Of a stretch of 64,000 nucleotides of DNA, positions 8,473 through 18,800 are shown piece after piece; positions within the stretch are counted from its first letter, which is position 1, and every line of letters starts with the position of its first letter. The stretch is from Micavibrio sp. UBA6147 (GTDB taxonomy: Bacteria > Pseudomonadota > Alphaproteobacteria > Micavibrionales > UBA1664). The stretch is taken from NCBI GenBank assembly GCA_002423185.1, contig DIUX01000002.1, positions 629,947-693,946 on the forward strand, written 5' to 3'. Under the pieces are notes generated by a model. The model did no database searches, was not told the origin of the DNA, and saw only the letters and a list, made by a program, of their open reading frames with translations. The position numbers and the translations under genes were made by a program.

Positions 8473-9447
8473 ATGAGTATAGTGACCCCTATGATCGCGA
8501 TTACCGAGCCGCGCACATCTAGAACACGTCTTGCGGCTTGGGCAATTCTGACTCTTGTCGGACTGCTCGTACAGATCGCAACAATGCCCGCCGCCCGCGC
8601 ACAGGAAAACGCGCAACAAAGTCCACAACAAAATCCCCTGCCAAGCGCCCTGCCACCCCTCAATATCACCGCGCAATATTCAGTGTTCGCGAGCGGGTTT
8701 CGCGCCTTGCACGCCGCCGCCGATATGCGCCGCAATGACGAAACCTATAACACCCGCATCACCATCCGCACCGATGGGCTTTTGAAGAAACTCGCACCGT
8801 GGGACGGGGTTTTATATTCTTATGGGAGCGTCCGCGCCGATGATTTACTCGCCCCCAAGGAACACCGTTTTGACAATACATGGCGCGGATCAACCAAAAC
8901 CACACGCCAGATTTACGACGATCACGGCCAGCTAACCCACGTCGAAACCATCGAAAAAGACCACCCCGATGAAAATAAGGAACCCGAAGCCGCGCTTACA
9001 ATCGACACCACGGATATTCTCAGCGCCGCGATGCAAGCCCTGCGCACCGCCGATGCCACCGGCACATGCAACAGCACCCATGCCGTGTTTGACGGCAAGC
9101 GGCGCTTTGACCTCGTCTTCACCGAAAAACGCCGCGAAACTCTCAAGAAAAGCCGCTATTCCGGATTTGAAGGCAATGTCATGCGATGCGCCGTTGAAAT
9201 CGTGCCGGTCGCCGGTCACTGGCGCGACAAACCGCGCGGATGGATGTCCATCCAAGAACAAAGCCGCGAGCATGGCCAACTCCCCCTCATCTGGTTCGGG
9301 CGCATCCCCACCGGTGTTGATGGCGAACTTGGCCCCCATGTTCCGGTCAAATTACAGGTCAAAACAAATTACGGCACATTGTTGCTCCACCTTGAAAAAT
9401 ACGAGCAAATCCAAGAAGACCACGCTTCAGACCCTGCAACCAAATGA
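8473..9447 (+). CDS. DUF3108 domain-containing secreted protein
   Basis: 324 residues. A hydrophobic segment followed by ARAQE (about residues 22-44) looks like a signal peptide cut by signal peptidase I, so the protein is likely periplasmic. The body matches DUF3108: ITAQYSVFASGFRAL, a conserved YSYGSV segment and the LKKSRYSGFEGN region. The function of the family is not established; members are all-beta periplasmic or outer-membrane-facing proteins. It begins four bases after the FemAB-like gene, so the two form an operon. Confidence 0.85.
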   Translation: MSIVTPMIAITEPRTSRTRLAAWAILTLVGLLVQIATMPAARAQENAQQSPQQNPLPSALPPLNITAQYSVFASGFRALHAAADMRRNDETYNTRITIRTDGLLKKLAPWDGVLYSYGSVRADDLLAPKEHRFDNTWRGSTKTTRQIYDDHGQLTHVETIEKDHPDENKEPEAALTIDTTDILSAAMQALRTADATGTCNSTHAVFDGKRRFDLVFTEKRRETLKKSRYSGFEGNVMRCAVEIVPVAGHWRDKPRGWMSIQEQSREHGQLPLIWFGRIPTGVDGELGPHVPVKLQVKTNYGTLLLHLEKYEQIQEDHASDPATK

Positions 9448-9636
9448 AATATGCTGTGACTGGACTTCACTCTGGGGGCGTTTCATCCTGTATCGGAGAA
9501 AGAATCAAACACGCTGTGACACAGCAAGCCAGACAAGACTATACGGGCGAATATATTGGATTTTTACGCCGGATCGGTGCAAAATAGAAAGAGTTCATTC
9601 GTCTTGACCGCCTTACGATAAAGGATCGTTTCCACC

Positions 9637-11019
9637 ATGTGCGCGCAGCCCGCTCCAAAACCTCTTGCCTGCATCATCCTCGCCGCCGGAAAAGGCACGC
9701 GCATGATGTCGGATCACCCCAAAATCCTGCATAAAATTGCGGGGCGCAGCATGATCGGGCACGTCATCGCGGCCTGTGAATCCCTCAGCCCCGAAAAGAT
9801 CATCGTTGTGGTCGGCCCCGACATGGAGGCCGTAACCGCAGCCGTTGCCCCCCACAAAACCGTCATCCAGACCCACCAAAAAGGCACCGCCGATGCGGTG
9901 ATGGCGGCGCGAAGCGCCCTTGGCGAATTTGGCGGCGATGTCTTGATTTTGATCGGCGATGCGCCGTTGATTACCAGTGACACACTCGTGGAATTGCGCC
10001 GCGCAGCCACCGCCACCGGCCTTGCTGTTTTGGGCATGGATGTGGACGACCCGCATGGCTATGGCCGCCTCATCACCAACGACGAATGGCAAGTCACCGC
10101 GATTATCGAAGACCGCGATTGCAACAGCGAGCAACAATTCATCACCCTTTGCAATGCAGGGAATTTCTGCGTTGCGGGGGATAAATTATTCGGCTGGCTC
10201 GACAAAATCGGCACGGATAACGCACAGAATGAATATTACCTGACCGACATCGTCAAAATCGCCGCCCAAAACGGTGCCGCGTGCGGGTTGTTTGTCGCCC
10301 CGTCCGAAGAGGCCGTCGGCATTAATGACCGCGCCCAGCTCGCCGAAGCCGAATGGTTGATGCAGCGCCGCCTGCGCCTTGCCGCCATGCGCGGCGGTGT
10401 GACCTTGATTGACCCCGAAACCGTGTATTTGAGCCACGACACGACATTTGGCCGCGATGTCATCATCGAACCCAATGTTTTCTTTGGCCCCAAAGTCACC
10501 ATCGCCAACCATGTCGTGATTCACGCCTTTTCGCATCTGGAGGACACCACCGCCGCCGACAATGTCCAGATCGGCCCGTTTGCACGGCTGCGTGGCAGGG
10601 TTGTTTTGGATGAAGGCGCCCAGATTGGTAACTTTGTCGAAGTTAAAAAATCCCATTTCCATCGCAAGGCCAAGGCCAAACACCTCGCCTATATCGGCGA
10701 TGCGACGGTGGGCGAAAAAACCAACATCAGCGCCGGCGTCATCACCGTCAATTATGACGGGTTTGACAAGCACCACACCACCATCGGCAAAAACGTCATG
10801 GTCGGATGCGATTCAACCCTTGTTGCCCCCGTTACCATCGGCGATGGTGCGTATATCGCGGCGGGCAGCGCCATCACCAAAAACGTCGCGGCGGATTCAC
10901 TCGCCGTTGCCCGCAACCGCGCGATTATCCGTGAAGGATGGGCGGTCGCCTATCGCGCCAAAAAAGGCCGCGAAAAATCCGGCGGCGACAAAGCGGAAAA
11001 GGCGGAGGATCAAGGGTAA
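9637..11019 (+). CDS. glmU: Bifunctional UDP-GlcNAc pyrophosphorylase / GlcN-1-P acetyltransferase
   Basis: Acetylates glucosamine-1-phosphate and then couples it to UTP, giving UDP-GlcNAc for peptidoglycan and LPS. N-terminal nucleotidyltransferase domain: ILAAGKGTRM signature, NEYYLTDIV. C-terminal left-handed beta-helix with acetyl-CoA site: IGPFARLRG, HLAYIGDA, the catalytic-region GVITVNYDG and IGKNVMVGCDSTLVAPV. Length 460, typical. AAGGA lies 11 bases before the ATG. Its stop overlaps the start of the first TIMP-like gene (TAATG), so the two are translationally coupled. Confidence 0.97.
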   Translation: MCAQPAPKPLACIILAAGKGTRMMSDHPKILHKIAGRSMIGHVIAACESLSPEKIIVVVGPDMEAVTAAVAPHKTVIQTHQKGTADAVMAARSALGEFGGDVLILIGDAPLITSDTLVELRRAATATGLAVLGMDVDDPHGYGRLITNDEWQVTAIIEDRDCNSEQQFITLCNAGNFCVAGDKLFGWLDKIGTDNAQNEYYLTDIVKIAAQNGAACGLFVAPSEEAVGINDRAQLAEAEWLMQRRLRLAAMRGGVTLIDPETVYLSHDTTFGRDVIIEPNVFFGPKVTIANHVVIHAFSHLEDTTAADNVQIGPFARLRGRVVLDEGAQIGNFVEVKKSHFHRKAKAKHLAYIGDATVGEKTNISAGVITVNYDGFDKHHTTIGKNVMVGCDSTLVAPVTIGDGAYIAAGSAITKNVAADSLAVARNRAIIREGWAVAYRAKKGREKSGGDKAEKAEDQG

Positions 11020-11483
11020 TGGCTTTAATCGCTCGCTCTTTTCCCGCTTTTCATACGCTTGGACTTCGCGCCCTTAGCTTTGCTTTGATCACTGTTTTGG
11101 GCGTCTTGGCCACGCCCGTTTCAAACACCGCCTATGCCTGTAGCTGCGCCGAGCCGACCGATGCCTCGTCCAAAACTGTTTATGGCCAGATGGACTATGT
11201 CATTGAAGGTGAGGTCTTAACCGTATCGCCCCGCGCCTTATACAACCGCCCACCGATGGTGAAATTCAAAATTTTGCGGGAATTTAAAGGCGATATTCCC
11301 GAGCGTGAAGCGAGTTTTTTTTACAACCCGACATTATCAACCTGTGGCAATACGTTCGAAATCGGCGAAAAAGTCATGATCGGCGTTTTTGAATCGGGTG
11401 AAACCCTGCCCCGTGTTGCGCATATTTGTTCGCAAATGGCCGTACGGCATTTTTTGCTCATCAATAACGGATACCCGAGATAG
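11019..11483 (+). CDS. Secreted TIMP/netrin-like protein 1
   Basis: 154 residues. A signal peptide ends in NTAYA, so cleavage by signal peptidase I after A40 leaves a mature protein that begins with Cys: CSC (C41, C43). Two further cysteines, C109 (STCGNTFEIGE) and C137 (HICSQM), complete the pattern. The CxC start, the CG-x-x-F-x-x-G motif and the late Cys are those of the TIMP/NTR OB-fold family; animal TIMPs inhibit metalloproteinases by binding the active-site zinc with the N-terminal Cys. A bacterial member may inhibit or modulate an envelope metalloenzyme, but that is inference. It is coupled to glmU by start-stop overlap and is the first of three paralogues. Confidence 0.8.
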   Translation: MALIARSFPAFHTLGLRALSFALITVLGVLATPVSNTAYACSCAEPTDASSKTVYGQMDYVIEGEVLTVSPRALYNRPPMVKFKILREFKGDIPEREASFFYNPTLSTCGNTFEIGEKVMIGVFESGETLPRVAHICSQMAVRHFLLINNGYPR

Positions 11484-11528
11484 CCCGAAGCCCGTTTAAG
11501 CCCAAGCCCCTCTAAGAAGGAGAAGACC

Positions 11529-12056
11529 ATGGCACAACAGACAAACCTGAAAACCACTCAAAGCCGCCTCATGCAACGCCTTGTGGCAATAGCCGTCAGC
11601 GGTTTTTTAGCCCTCGGTGCGTTGAGCAACGCGGCGCAAGCCTGTTCCTGCGTCCGCGCGTCCGAATCGACCCTCGCGCGCACCTATAACAGCGCCGAGA
11701 TCGTCGCCCAAATTCGTATTCTTGAGGCGAGTTCCAGCGCTTTGAAGATTCCGTACATCACTTATGCCGCCGTACCGGTCACCGTACATAAAGGCCAGCT
11801 CGGCGACCGTTTTTCCTTGCGTGAGAATAATAATTCCTGCGCCAATTTTTTCCAAAAAGGCCAAGTTGTCGACGTCGCAATTAACCGCGAGACAGGACGA
11901 TTAAGCCTCGCCAACCAGTGCACCCAGCTCCAGATTCAGGAATATCTGCGGATTGAGGCCACCCGCAGCGCCCCCGCGAGAACGCCAATGGACGATGCAT
12001 CCGCCATTGACACAGACGGTGACCCCAGCATTGACGGTGAGGCAGGCTTAGAATAA
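11529..12056 (+). CDS. Secreted TIMP/netrin-like protein 2
   Basis: 175 residues, preceded by an ideal AAGGAG ribosome site. The signal peptide ends in NAAQA, so the mature protein starts with CSC (C39, C41). The other two cysteines are C104 (NNSCANFFQKGQ) and C131 (NQCTQLQIQEYL), matching the spacing in its two neighbours. Compared with protein 1 it has an extra acidic, Asp- and Gly-rich tail of about 25 residues. No lipobox: the residues before the Cys (A-Q-A) fit signal peptidase I. It lies 45 bases after protein 1, probably in the same transcript. Confidence 0.78.
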   Translation: MAQQTNLKTTQSRLMQRLVAIAVSGFLALGALSNAAQACSCVRASESTLARTYNSAEIVAQIRILEASSSALKIPYITYAAVPVTVHKGQLGDRFSLRENNNSCANFFQKGQVVDVAINRETGRLSLANQCTQLQIQEYLRIEATRSAPARTPMDDASAIDTDGDPSIDGEAGLE

Positions 12057-12180
12057 ACAACTCTTGCACACCGCCCCCGCAGCGACGCTCAAACCGCGCC
12101 GCCTTATTGCGGGTGCGCGGGTTGCAAAGATTGTAACCAACACAAAAATGATAAACAGATCAGGCCGAGACAGACATCCC

Positions 12181-12669
12181 ATGACACCGATGATACCGCC
12201 CCAAAACCCCGTTTTTATGCGCCGTTTTTTACGGTTCTTCGTGATTGTGTGCCTTGTCGGGGTTGGTATGGCGCTGTCTGCGCCCGCAGTCCTTGCCTGC
12301 CGCTGCGCCCCGCCTAGCGCGGAATTGATGCAAAAAGCCTATGAAGACTCGCGCCTCGTCGCCAAAGTCCGGATCGAGAGCGAAATCCCCGACCTTGAAA
12401 ACGACCGCACGAAATGGGACGTATCGGTTCTTAGCCGTAAAAAAGGCATGTCGAAAGGGCGTCTTACGGTTTACGACCGCCTTGATTCATGCGGCAACGC
12501 GTTTTTTGACGGACAAATCACAATGCTCGCCATCACCAAGGCCAAGAACGGCGACTACATCGCCGGCGATGTGTGTATGCAGCTCTATATTAATGAATAT
12601 TACGGCTTCGACCCGTCCGGCGAAGATTGGGCGGATGAAGAATGGTCAAATGACGATTTAGGGCGCTAA
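12181..12669 (+). CDS. Secreted TIMP/netrin-like protein 3
   Basis: 162 residues from the ATG at 12181; an ATG at 12217 is also possible, and neither has a good ribosome site. The signal peptide ends in APAVLA and the mature protein starts CRC (C40, C42). C104 (DSCGNAFFDGQ) and C132 (DVCMQLYINEYY) complete the four-cysteine pattern. The last 18 residues are strongly acidic. The QLYINEY segment resembles QLQIQEY of protein 2, which shows that these two are close paralogues. It lies 62 bases upstream of glmS. Confidence 0.76.
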   Translation: MTPMIPPQNPVFMRRFLRFFVIVCLVGVGMALSAPAVLACRCAPPSAELMQKAYEDSRLVAKVRIESEIPDLENDRTKWDVSVLSRKKGMSKGRLTVYDRLDSCGNAFFDGQITMLAITKAKNGDYIAGDVCMQLYINEYYGFDPSGEDWADEEWSNDDLGR

Positions 12670-12731
12670 GCCAGCCGAACAAGCAGACAAACAAAAACAA
12701 ATATCAGACAAAAACAGACAGGAAAAAGCCT

Positions 12732-14555
12732 ATGTGCGGAATTGTTGGAATCCTCGGCGAAAAGCCGGTTGTGCCCCTTTTGGTTGAGGGCTTGCGTCGC
12801 CTTGAATATCGCGGCTATGACTCCGCCGGTGTTGCAACCCTCGTGAACGGTCATATCGACCGCCGCCGCGCCGCCGGAAAACTCGGCCATCTCGAAACCT
12901 TGATCGACCAGAACCCGCTTGAAGGCGTCGTCGGCATCGGTCACACGCGGTGGGCAACGCACGGCCAGCCTAACACCACCAACGCCCACCCGCACGCGAC
13001 GGAAAAACTCGCCCTCGTCCATAACGGGATTATCGAGAATTACAAGGAATTGAAGGAAGAGCTTCAGACCTATCAAGTCCAGTTCACCAGCGATACGGAC
13101 ACCGAGGTCATCGCCCATCTCATCACCCATTTCATGAACCAAGGCCAAGCCCCGAAACAAGCCGTGGACAACGCCCTGAATAAGCTCGAAGGCGCGTTCG
13201 CCCTCGCGATTATTTTTGCCGGCGAACATAATTTGATGATCGGTGCCCGCCAAGGCACGCCGCTCGCCGTTGGCTATGGCGACGGTGAAATGTTCCTCGC
13301 CTCCGATTCCTACGCCCTCGCCCCGCTCACCGACCGCATTTGCTTTTTGGAAGACGGCGACCGCGTTGTCATTCGCCGCGATGACGTGCATATCTATACC
13401 CGCAAAGAAGCCAAGGTCGAACGCCAGATCCGCATCACAGCGCAAAGCGGCGCGACCACGGGCAAAGGCAATTACCGCCATTTCATGCAAAAAGAAATTT
13501 ACGAACAACCCACCGTCATCGGCGACACGTTGAACGCCTTTATCAACCCCGCCACGGGGCGCGTGTCGATGCCACAGGAATTGATCGACCTTGCCGACAC
13601 ACCGCGCCTGACCATCGTTGCGTGCGGAACGGCCTATTACGCCGGAGCGGTCGCCAAATATTGGTTCGAACAAATCGCCCGCATTCCGGTGGAACTCGAC
13701 ATCGCCTCTGAATTCCGCTATCGCGAAGCGCCGATGCCCGAAGGCGGCGTCGCGCTGTTCGTGTCGCAAAGCGGCGAAACACTCGATACGCTGGAGGCGC
13801 TGCGCTATTGCCGCAGGCAAGGCCAAAAAATCGTGTCCATCGTCAACACGATTGAAAGCACGATTGAGCGCGAATCCGACATTGTCCTGCACACCCTTGC
13901 CGGCCCTGAAATCGGCGTTGCTTCGACCAAGGCCTTCACCACCCAGCTTTCGACCCTCGCTTGTATCGCCCTTGCCCTTGCCGTCAAAAAGGGCTGTATC
14001 GACGCCGCCAAGGAACGGGAGCTGAGCGACGCTCTACGCTCCGTCCCCGCCCTGTGCGCCAACATCCTCAACCACGATGACCATATCAAAACCATCGCCA
14101 AGGATATTGCCGAAGCGCGCGATGTTTTATACCTCGCCCGCGGCGCCATGTATCCGCTCGCCCTCGAAGGCGCATTAAAACTCAAGGAAATTTCCTATAT
14201 CCACGCCGAAGGCTATGCGGCGGGCGAGATGAAACACGGCCCGATCGCCTTGATCGACGAACATGTGCCGGTTGTGGTGCTAGCCCCGCATGACGCGCTC
14301 TATGAAAAAACCGCGAGCAACGTCCAAGAAACCATCGCGCGCGGCGGCAAAATCCTGCTCTTCACCGACGAAAAAGGCAGCAAAGCCCTCAAAGGTCAAA
14401 CAACATGGGAGGCCATTTTGCCGCCCATCCACCCCTTCGTCGCGCCGATTTTATACGCGTTGCCGGTTCAACTCCTAGCCTACCACGTCGCCGTCCACAA
14501 AGGCACCGACGTCGACCAACCCCGCAATTTGGCGAAATCGGTGACGGTGGAGTAG
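12732..14555 (+). CDS. glmS: Glutamine-fructose-6-phosphate aminotransferase (isomerising)
   Basis: Makes glucosamine-6-phosphate from fructose-6-phosphate and glutamine, the entry to amino-sugar synthesis and upstream of GlmU. N-terminal glutaminase: C2 nucleophile in MCGIVGILG, GIGHTRWATHG. Two SIS sugar-phosphate domains: SQSGETLDTLEAL, STKAFTTQ, and AGEMKHGPIALI. The conserved C-terminus RNLAKSVTVE is intact. Length 607, typical. AGGAAAAAG precedes the ATG. I see no glmS ribozyme-like leader, only 62 bases after the TIMP-like gene. Confidence 0.97.
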   Translation: MCGIVGILGEKPVVPLLVEGLRRLEYRGYDSAGVATLVNGHIDRRRAAGKLGHLETLIDQNPLEGVVGIGHTRWATHGQPNTTNAHPHATEKLALVHNGIIENYKELKEELQTYQVQFTSDTDTEVIAHLITHFMNQGQAPKQAVDNALNKLEGAFALAIIFAGEHNLMIGARQGTPLAVGYGDGEMFLASDSYALAPLTDRICFLEDGDRVVIRRDDVHIYTRKEAKVERQIRITAQSGATTGKGNYRHFMQKEIYEQPTVIGDTLNAFINPATGRVSMPQELIDLADTPRLTIVACGTAYYAGAVAKYWFEQIARIPVELDIASEFRYREAPMPEGGVALFVSQSGETLDTLEALRYCRRQGQKIVSIVNTIESTIERESDIVLHTLAGPEIGVASTKAFTTQLSTLACIALALAVKKGCIDAAKERELSDALRSVPALCANILNHDDHIKTIAKDIAEARDVLYLARGAMYPLALEGALKLKEISYIHAEGYAAGEMKHGPIALIDEHVPVVVLAPHDALYEKTASNVQETIARGGKILLFTDEKGSKALKGQTTWEAILPPIHPFVAPILYALPVQLLAYHVAVHKGTDVDQPRNLAKSVTVE

Positions 14556-14644
14556 AAAGACAAAGCTTTCATTCCCCCTCTCCCACGTCTAAGCAAGCTG
14601 AGAGGAAGCCTTTGCTATTTCTGCTACAAGGAAGTAAACCTGCT

Positions 14645-15052
14645 ATGCCCAACCAAAGCCTCGCTTTAGTCACCCTTGTTGTTGCCGACTACGATCAAGC
14701 GATAAAATTTTACGTCGAAAAACTCGGCTTCACACTCGTCGAAGACACCAACCTGCCGAGCGAGAACAAGCGCTGGGTCGTCATTGCCCCCAAAACCACC
14801 GGCGCCGAAACGAGTGGCGCAAAAATACTCCTTGCGCGCGCTGATACTCCGCAACAGCGAACCGCCATCGGCAATCAAACAGGCGGACGGGTTTTTTTGT
14901 TCTTACAAACCGATGACTTTATGCGCGATTACGAAGCCATGCGCGCGAACGGCATCATATTCCGTGAAGAACCCCGCCACGAACCCTATGGCATTGTTGC
15001 CGTGTTCGAAGATCTTTATGGCAATACATGGGATTTATTACAGCCACGCTAA
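14645..15052 (+). CDS. VOC (glyoxalase/bleomycin-resistance fold) protein
   Basis: 135 residues, one vicinal-oxygen-chelate module pair: LVVADYDQAIKFYVEKLGF is the classic N-terminal start of the fold, and VAVFEDLYGNTWDLLQPR the classic end with a Glu/Asp metal-ligand position. Members include lactoylglutathione lyases, dioxygenases and resistance proteins, and the substrate cannot be told. AGGAAG upstream supports the ATG at 14645. The open frame extends back into glmS, but only the chosen start gives a family-like N-terminus. Confidence 0.88.
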   Translation: MPNQSLALVTLVVADYDQAIKFYVEKLGFTLVEDTNLPSENKRWVVIAPKTTGAETSGAKILLARADTPQQRTAIGNQTGGRVFLFLQTDDFMRDYEAMRANGIIFREEPRHEPYGIVAVFEDLYGNTWDLLQPR

Positions 15053-15220
15053 CCCGCGTTTTTCCATAAAAAACAAAATCATGGGGTGTGGGAAGGCCTC
15101 TTGACGGCTGTGGCCCGCGCATCGCTTGCGATTTGATTCACGATTAAATTTAGGGTTTATTTTTCGCTGTGGATTTTGTAGGGTGGTGGCATTCAAGTAA
15201 GACTTATATCAGGGGAAGAC

Positions 15221-15787
15221 ATGAATTTGGGTCATCAAAATCCGATGCCCGATTCTGTAGATGATAAAAAAAGACAAGCTGGCATCAAAACACCGAAAAA
15301 AACAAAAAAGCCGCTTGATACAAAAACAGACGCAGAGTTATGGGATCAGTACTGGCCACCCTCGGGATGGCCGATGTTTGAGGACATCATCGATCAGCGG
15401 GCGATGAGCACGCATCGATGTCCGGACTCCGGCATGGTGCACGGTATGTCTTACGAAATCTCGATTGAAAAAATGCCCAAACAACCGGCGCGTTATACTC
15501 TAGAGATCAATGAATGGGCCTATGACAACCAAGGCCACCATCGTTTGACCACCCCGCTTCTGATCCGCTTTATCGCTTGCTCCCGCGCCGCATCGAAGGG
15601 CGCACATGAGGGGGGCGCCGTAACACCGTGTTTTGATACATTGCGATTAATGGGACAGACAAAAATGCTGACGAATAATCATCAAACTTCGAATGCCGCG
15701 CTGGTCGCGGCCTATATCGCGGCGAGGATCGCAAAGGGGCTCGTCCCCGACATAAAACGGATATTAAGACTGTATAAGTTGGTGTGA
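15221..15787 (+). CDS. Hypothetical protein, lysine-rich N-terminus
   Basis: 188 residues with no motif I recognise. The first 40 residues are very rich in Lys, Thr and Asp (KTPKKTKKPLDTKT) and probably disordered. Residues 45-165 look like a folded domain, with WPPSGWPMFEDII and a mixed strand/helix pattern. GGGGAAG eight bases upstream supports the start. By eye it is more AT-rich and less biased in codon use than its neighbours, and it is bounded by its own strong terminator, so it may have been acquired separately. It lies just upstream of the large nuclease but need not be co-transcribed. Confidence 0.6.
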   Translation: MNLGHQNPMPDSVDDKKRQAGIKTPKKTKKPLDTKTDAELWDQYWPPSGWPMFEDIIDQRAMSTHRCPDSGMVHGMSYEISIEKMPKQPARYTLEINEWAYDNQGHHRLTTPLLIRFIACSRAASKGAHEGGAVTPCFDTLRLMGQTKMLTNNHQTSNAALVAAYIAARIAKGLVPDIKRILRLYKLV

Positions 15788-15820
15788 TGCGGAATTTTAT
15801 TTGAAATTCCGCATTTTTTC
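15787..15820 (+). terminator. Strong Rho-independent terminator
   Basis: Perfect 11-base-pair stem ATGCGGAATTT / AAATTCCGCAT (15787-15797 with 15804-15814), six-base loop, six T. It overlaps the stop codon of the preceding gene and separates it from the large nuclease gene. Confidence 0.92.
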
Positions 15821-15880
15821 TTGCTACAAAGGATCTAAGCTCGAAAAAAGAGCATTAGGGACACAGGGAAGGCAAAGACA

Positions 15881-18800
15881 ATGACTGTATTTTTTCGTGC
15901 GGAATCACTGCCCGCTTTGTTTGGCTTTGAAGATGACAAAGACAAACTCAGCCAAGCGCACAGCATCCGCCACGCCGCCGTCAACAAGCGGGATTACAGC
16001 GGCATCCGCCACGGGGTGCTGTGTAAACTTGAACTCGACAACAAGCGCCTTCCGACCATCAACATCAGCCACTGGTCGCACTTGCTCGACGGGTCAAACC
16101 AGATGGACGAGGAAATCGACATCCGCTTTCGCAAGGAAATTCGTGACGGCGTGCCGCATTACCAGATTTCGAAACTGACCATCTTCGACAAAACCTATAT
16201 CGACCTCGACAATCCGGCCATCGGCGACAGCCCCGAGATTGCCCGCAAATTCCCCGCCGCCGTCAAAACAATTTTCGACACCATCACCAAGGACAACCAA
16301 GTCCCCGATATTCCGACAATTTTGGAAGATTTCGGCATTGCCTTGGCACGATCCAGCCGCCGCACCATGCTCGGAATCCGCCGTGGCGGCTTGCCGTTCT
16401 TTAACGCCGGTGGCCCAAAACCAACCGACAAATCGGGCAAAATCCTGTATCGCCGCACCTTTATTCCGGCGATGATCGGCGTCGAGCCACACGCCAACGA
16501 CATCAACCCCGGCCCTGTCGAGCGCCACGACGTTGTGACCGACCCGAAAACCGGCGCGCAATACGACCTGTTTTACCGCTATCAGCGCGACATCAATAAG
16601 CCCGGCTCGGTCAATGTCGGATGCTATGTCCGTAAAGACCAGCAAAAAGACCCGACCTGCCTGTACACCATCGAAACCGAAGAACAAACCGACGATGAAC
16701 GCTTGACCGAGGTGAAGGCTATCTCATTCTTCGGTCGCGCCATTGACGTCAAGGACGAAGGCACATTGACCCGCGCCCTTGAAACCATTCGTATGCATAA
16801 CCGCTCCATCCGCTCGCGCCATTATGGCTTGGGCGAGGGCGCTTTGCTGACCGAAGTTTTGCACGAAACAGGCCTTATTCCGCATATTTTCACCCGCCCG
16901 AAAGCACCGTCGATCAGCGAAGGCGGACGATTCCGTGGGCGCGTTCTGGGCGGTGTGAATGACGGCGCCGCCGCCGTATCAGACAAGGAAACCAGCATTG
17001 GCGGCAACAGCTATGCCGCCTCCTTCGACTACCTCAGCACCAAAGGCGAAGAAAAATCCTATTCCATCATCGTTGATGACGGGATCGGGTTCTTGGACTG
17101 GGAAAAAGACGGGTTTGATTACTGGAAGGCCAATCTTGACCCGTTCCTGCGCCACGAGAGCGACCCTGCCGATTACAAGCCGGAAACCGAAACCCTCGCA
17201 CTGGTCTACACCCATAAACACAAAGACCACTTCTTTTGGGAACCCGGCTATGTGCCGCCGGTTTTGGTGATGGAGCCATTGACATACCGCCAATTCGCCG
17301 ATGACGTTAAGCAAATGAACGGCCTGTCCGCCGCCGAAAAGAAAAAATTGATCGATGCGTGTCACGTTGTTGACCCCGCCACCGACATCAACCCCGACAA
17401 CCCGTCAAAACGCAGCATCAAAGAATATGGCGACACTATTGTCGAACAATGGACGGAAGTGTTTGACGACCCGAGCAACGAATCAGGCAAAGGCCACGCC
17501 CCGCGCCTGCGCCTGTATAAAAAAGACGCCGAAGAAGGCGCGATTGAGCTTCGCCTCAATTATGTGTCGCACTCCGTGCCGTGTATGATGGTTGACATCG
17601 TCACCCCCGCCAAAACCATTGGCTTGACCGGCGACTTTAAATTCACCAAAGATGTTTATGTCGGCACGCCGACTAATCCGGCGTGGATTTCGGCACAAAA
17701 ACGCGACTTTTTGTTGATGGAAACCACCGGTGCCGACCGCAAGGAACGCACGCCCGACTATGCGGTGTTGGAAAACAACTACACGGATTTCTTTTACGAC
17801 CGCGCCAGCAAAGGCCGCCGTTTGATCCTGCCGATCATGCCGAATGACGTGCAAACCTTATACGCCGTCGCCAACGCCATGAAACGCGCCCGCGCCAAAC
17901 TCCTCGCCGACAATCCGGAGAGCGAAGTCCTCAGCCACTTCACCGTTGACGGTAAAACGCTCGAGGATATGGTGCGCTACCTCAATGACGGGCAAGGCCT
18001 GTTCAAAAAATATCTGGCGAAGGAAGAATATGACGCCGATGGCAAGCTAGTAAAAGCCGGCCTCACCGTCATGACCCGTTCGTCCAAAGCGATTACCGAG
18101 CTGGCGCAAAGCCAGAGCCCGAACCTCGCCATCGCCGTCACCGGCACGCAGGTTGAGGAAATGGCCGTTATGACCCGCGCCGCGGAAGGCGAGCTTGACC
18201 GCTGGGAAATCGGCCCTAAGGACACCATCTTGAACACCAAAAAGGCGATTCCGGTCGGCAATAACGTGTTCAAACGCCGCGACCAAAAAGACAAGATCGA
18301 GAGCAATTTCGGTGCGGAATACATCTTGCCCGAAGAATACGAAAAAGAACACGGCGTGATCCTGTCCGTGTCCGGTCACGGCGGCGCCGAAGATTTGCGC
18401 ATGATGATCGAGGCCTCCAACGCCCGTTACATCGGCGTCACCCACGGCACCAGCGACCGGTTCGATATTGTTGAAAAAATGATTGCCGATTCGGGCAAAA
18501 AACCACTGCGGCTCAGCCACCAAGAAGAACGCGGCGGCACCAAAAAAGACGATTTCGATTTTGTGGCGCAAACCGAGGAATACCGCCAATTCGCGCGCGA
18601 AGTTTACCCGCGCCCGTTTTTCTGGCGCACCAAATGGCGTGACCGCGCCGTGGTGAAGATGATGCCCGTCCTGAGCGGCCCCATCGGCGCGGTTGTTCAA
18701 GATGCCGAAAACGCAGCATTAAACAACAAAAAGCGGGAACAGGAACACCGCCGCCGTTTTGTCGCCACCAACGACAACATGCGCGACGGACGCGGCGATA

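Noticed and set aside
11019..12669. Lipoprotein reading of the TIMP-like trio
   Set aside because: The Cys is preceded by A-Y-A, A-Q-A and V-L-A rather than a lipobox (L-x-G/A-C with fitting -3 and -2), so signal peptidase I cleavage is more likely.
12666..13892. 408-codon open frame on the minus strand opposite glmS
   Set aside because: Shadow of a highly biased real gene; the peptide has no family features, and glmS fills the plus strand completely.
14560..14625. Inverted CCTCTC / GAGAGG after glmS as a terminator
   Set aside because: Loop too long and no T tract.
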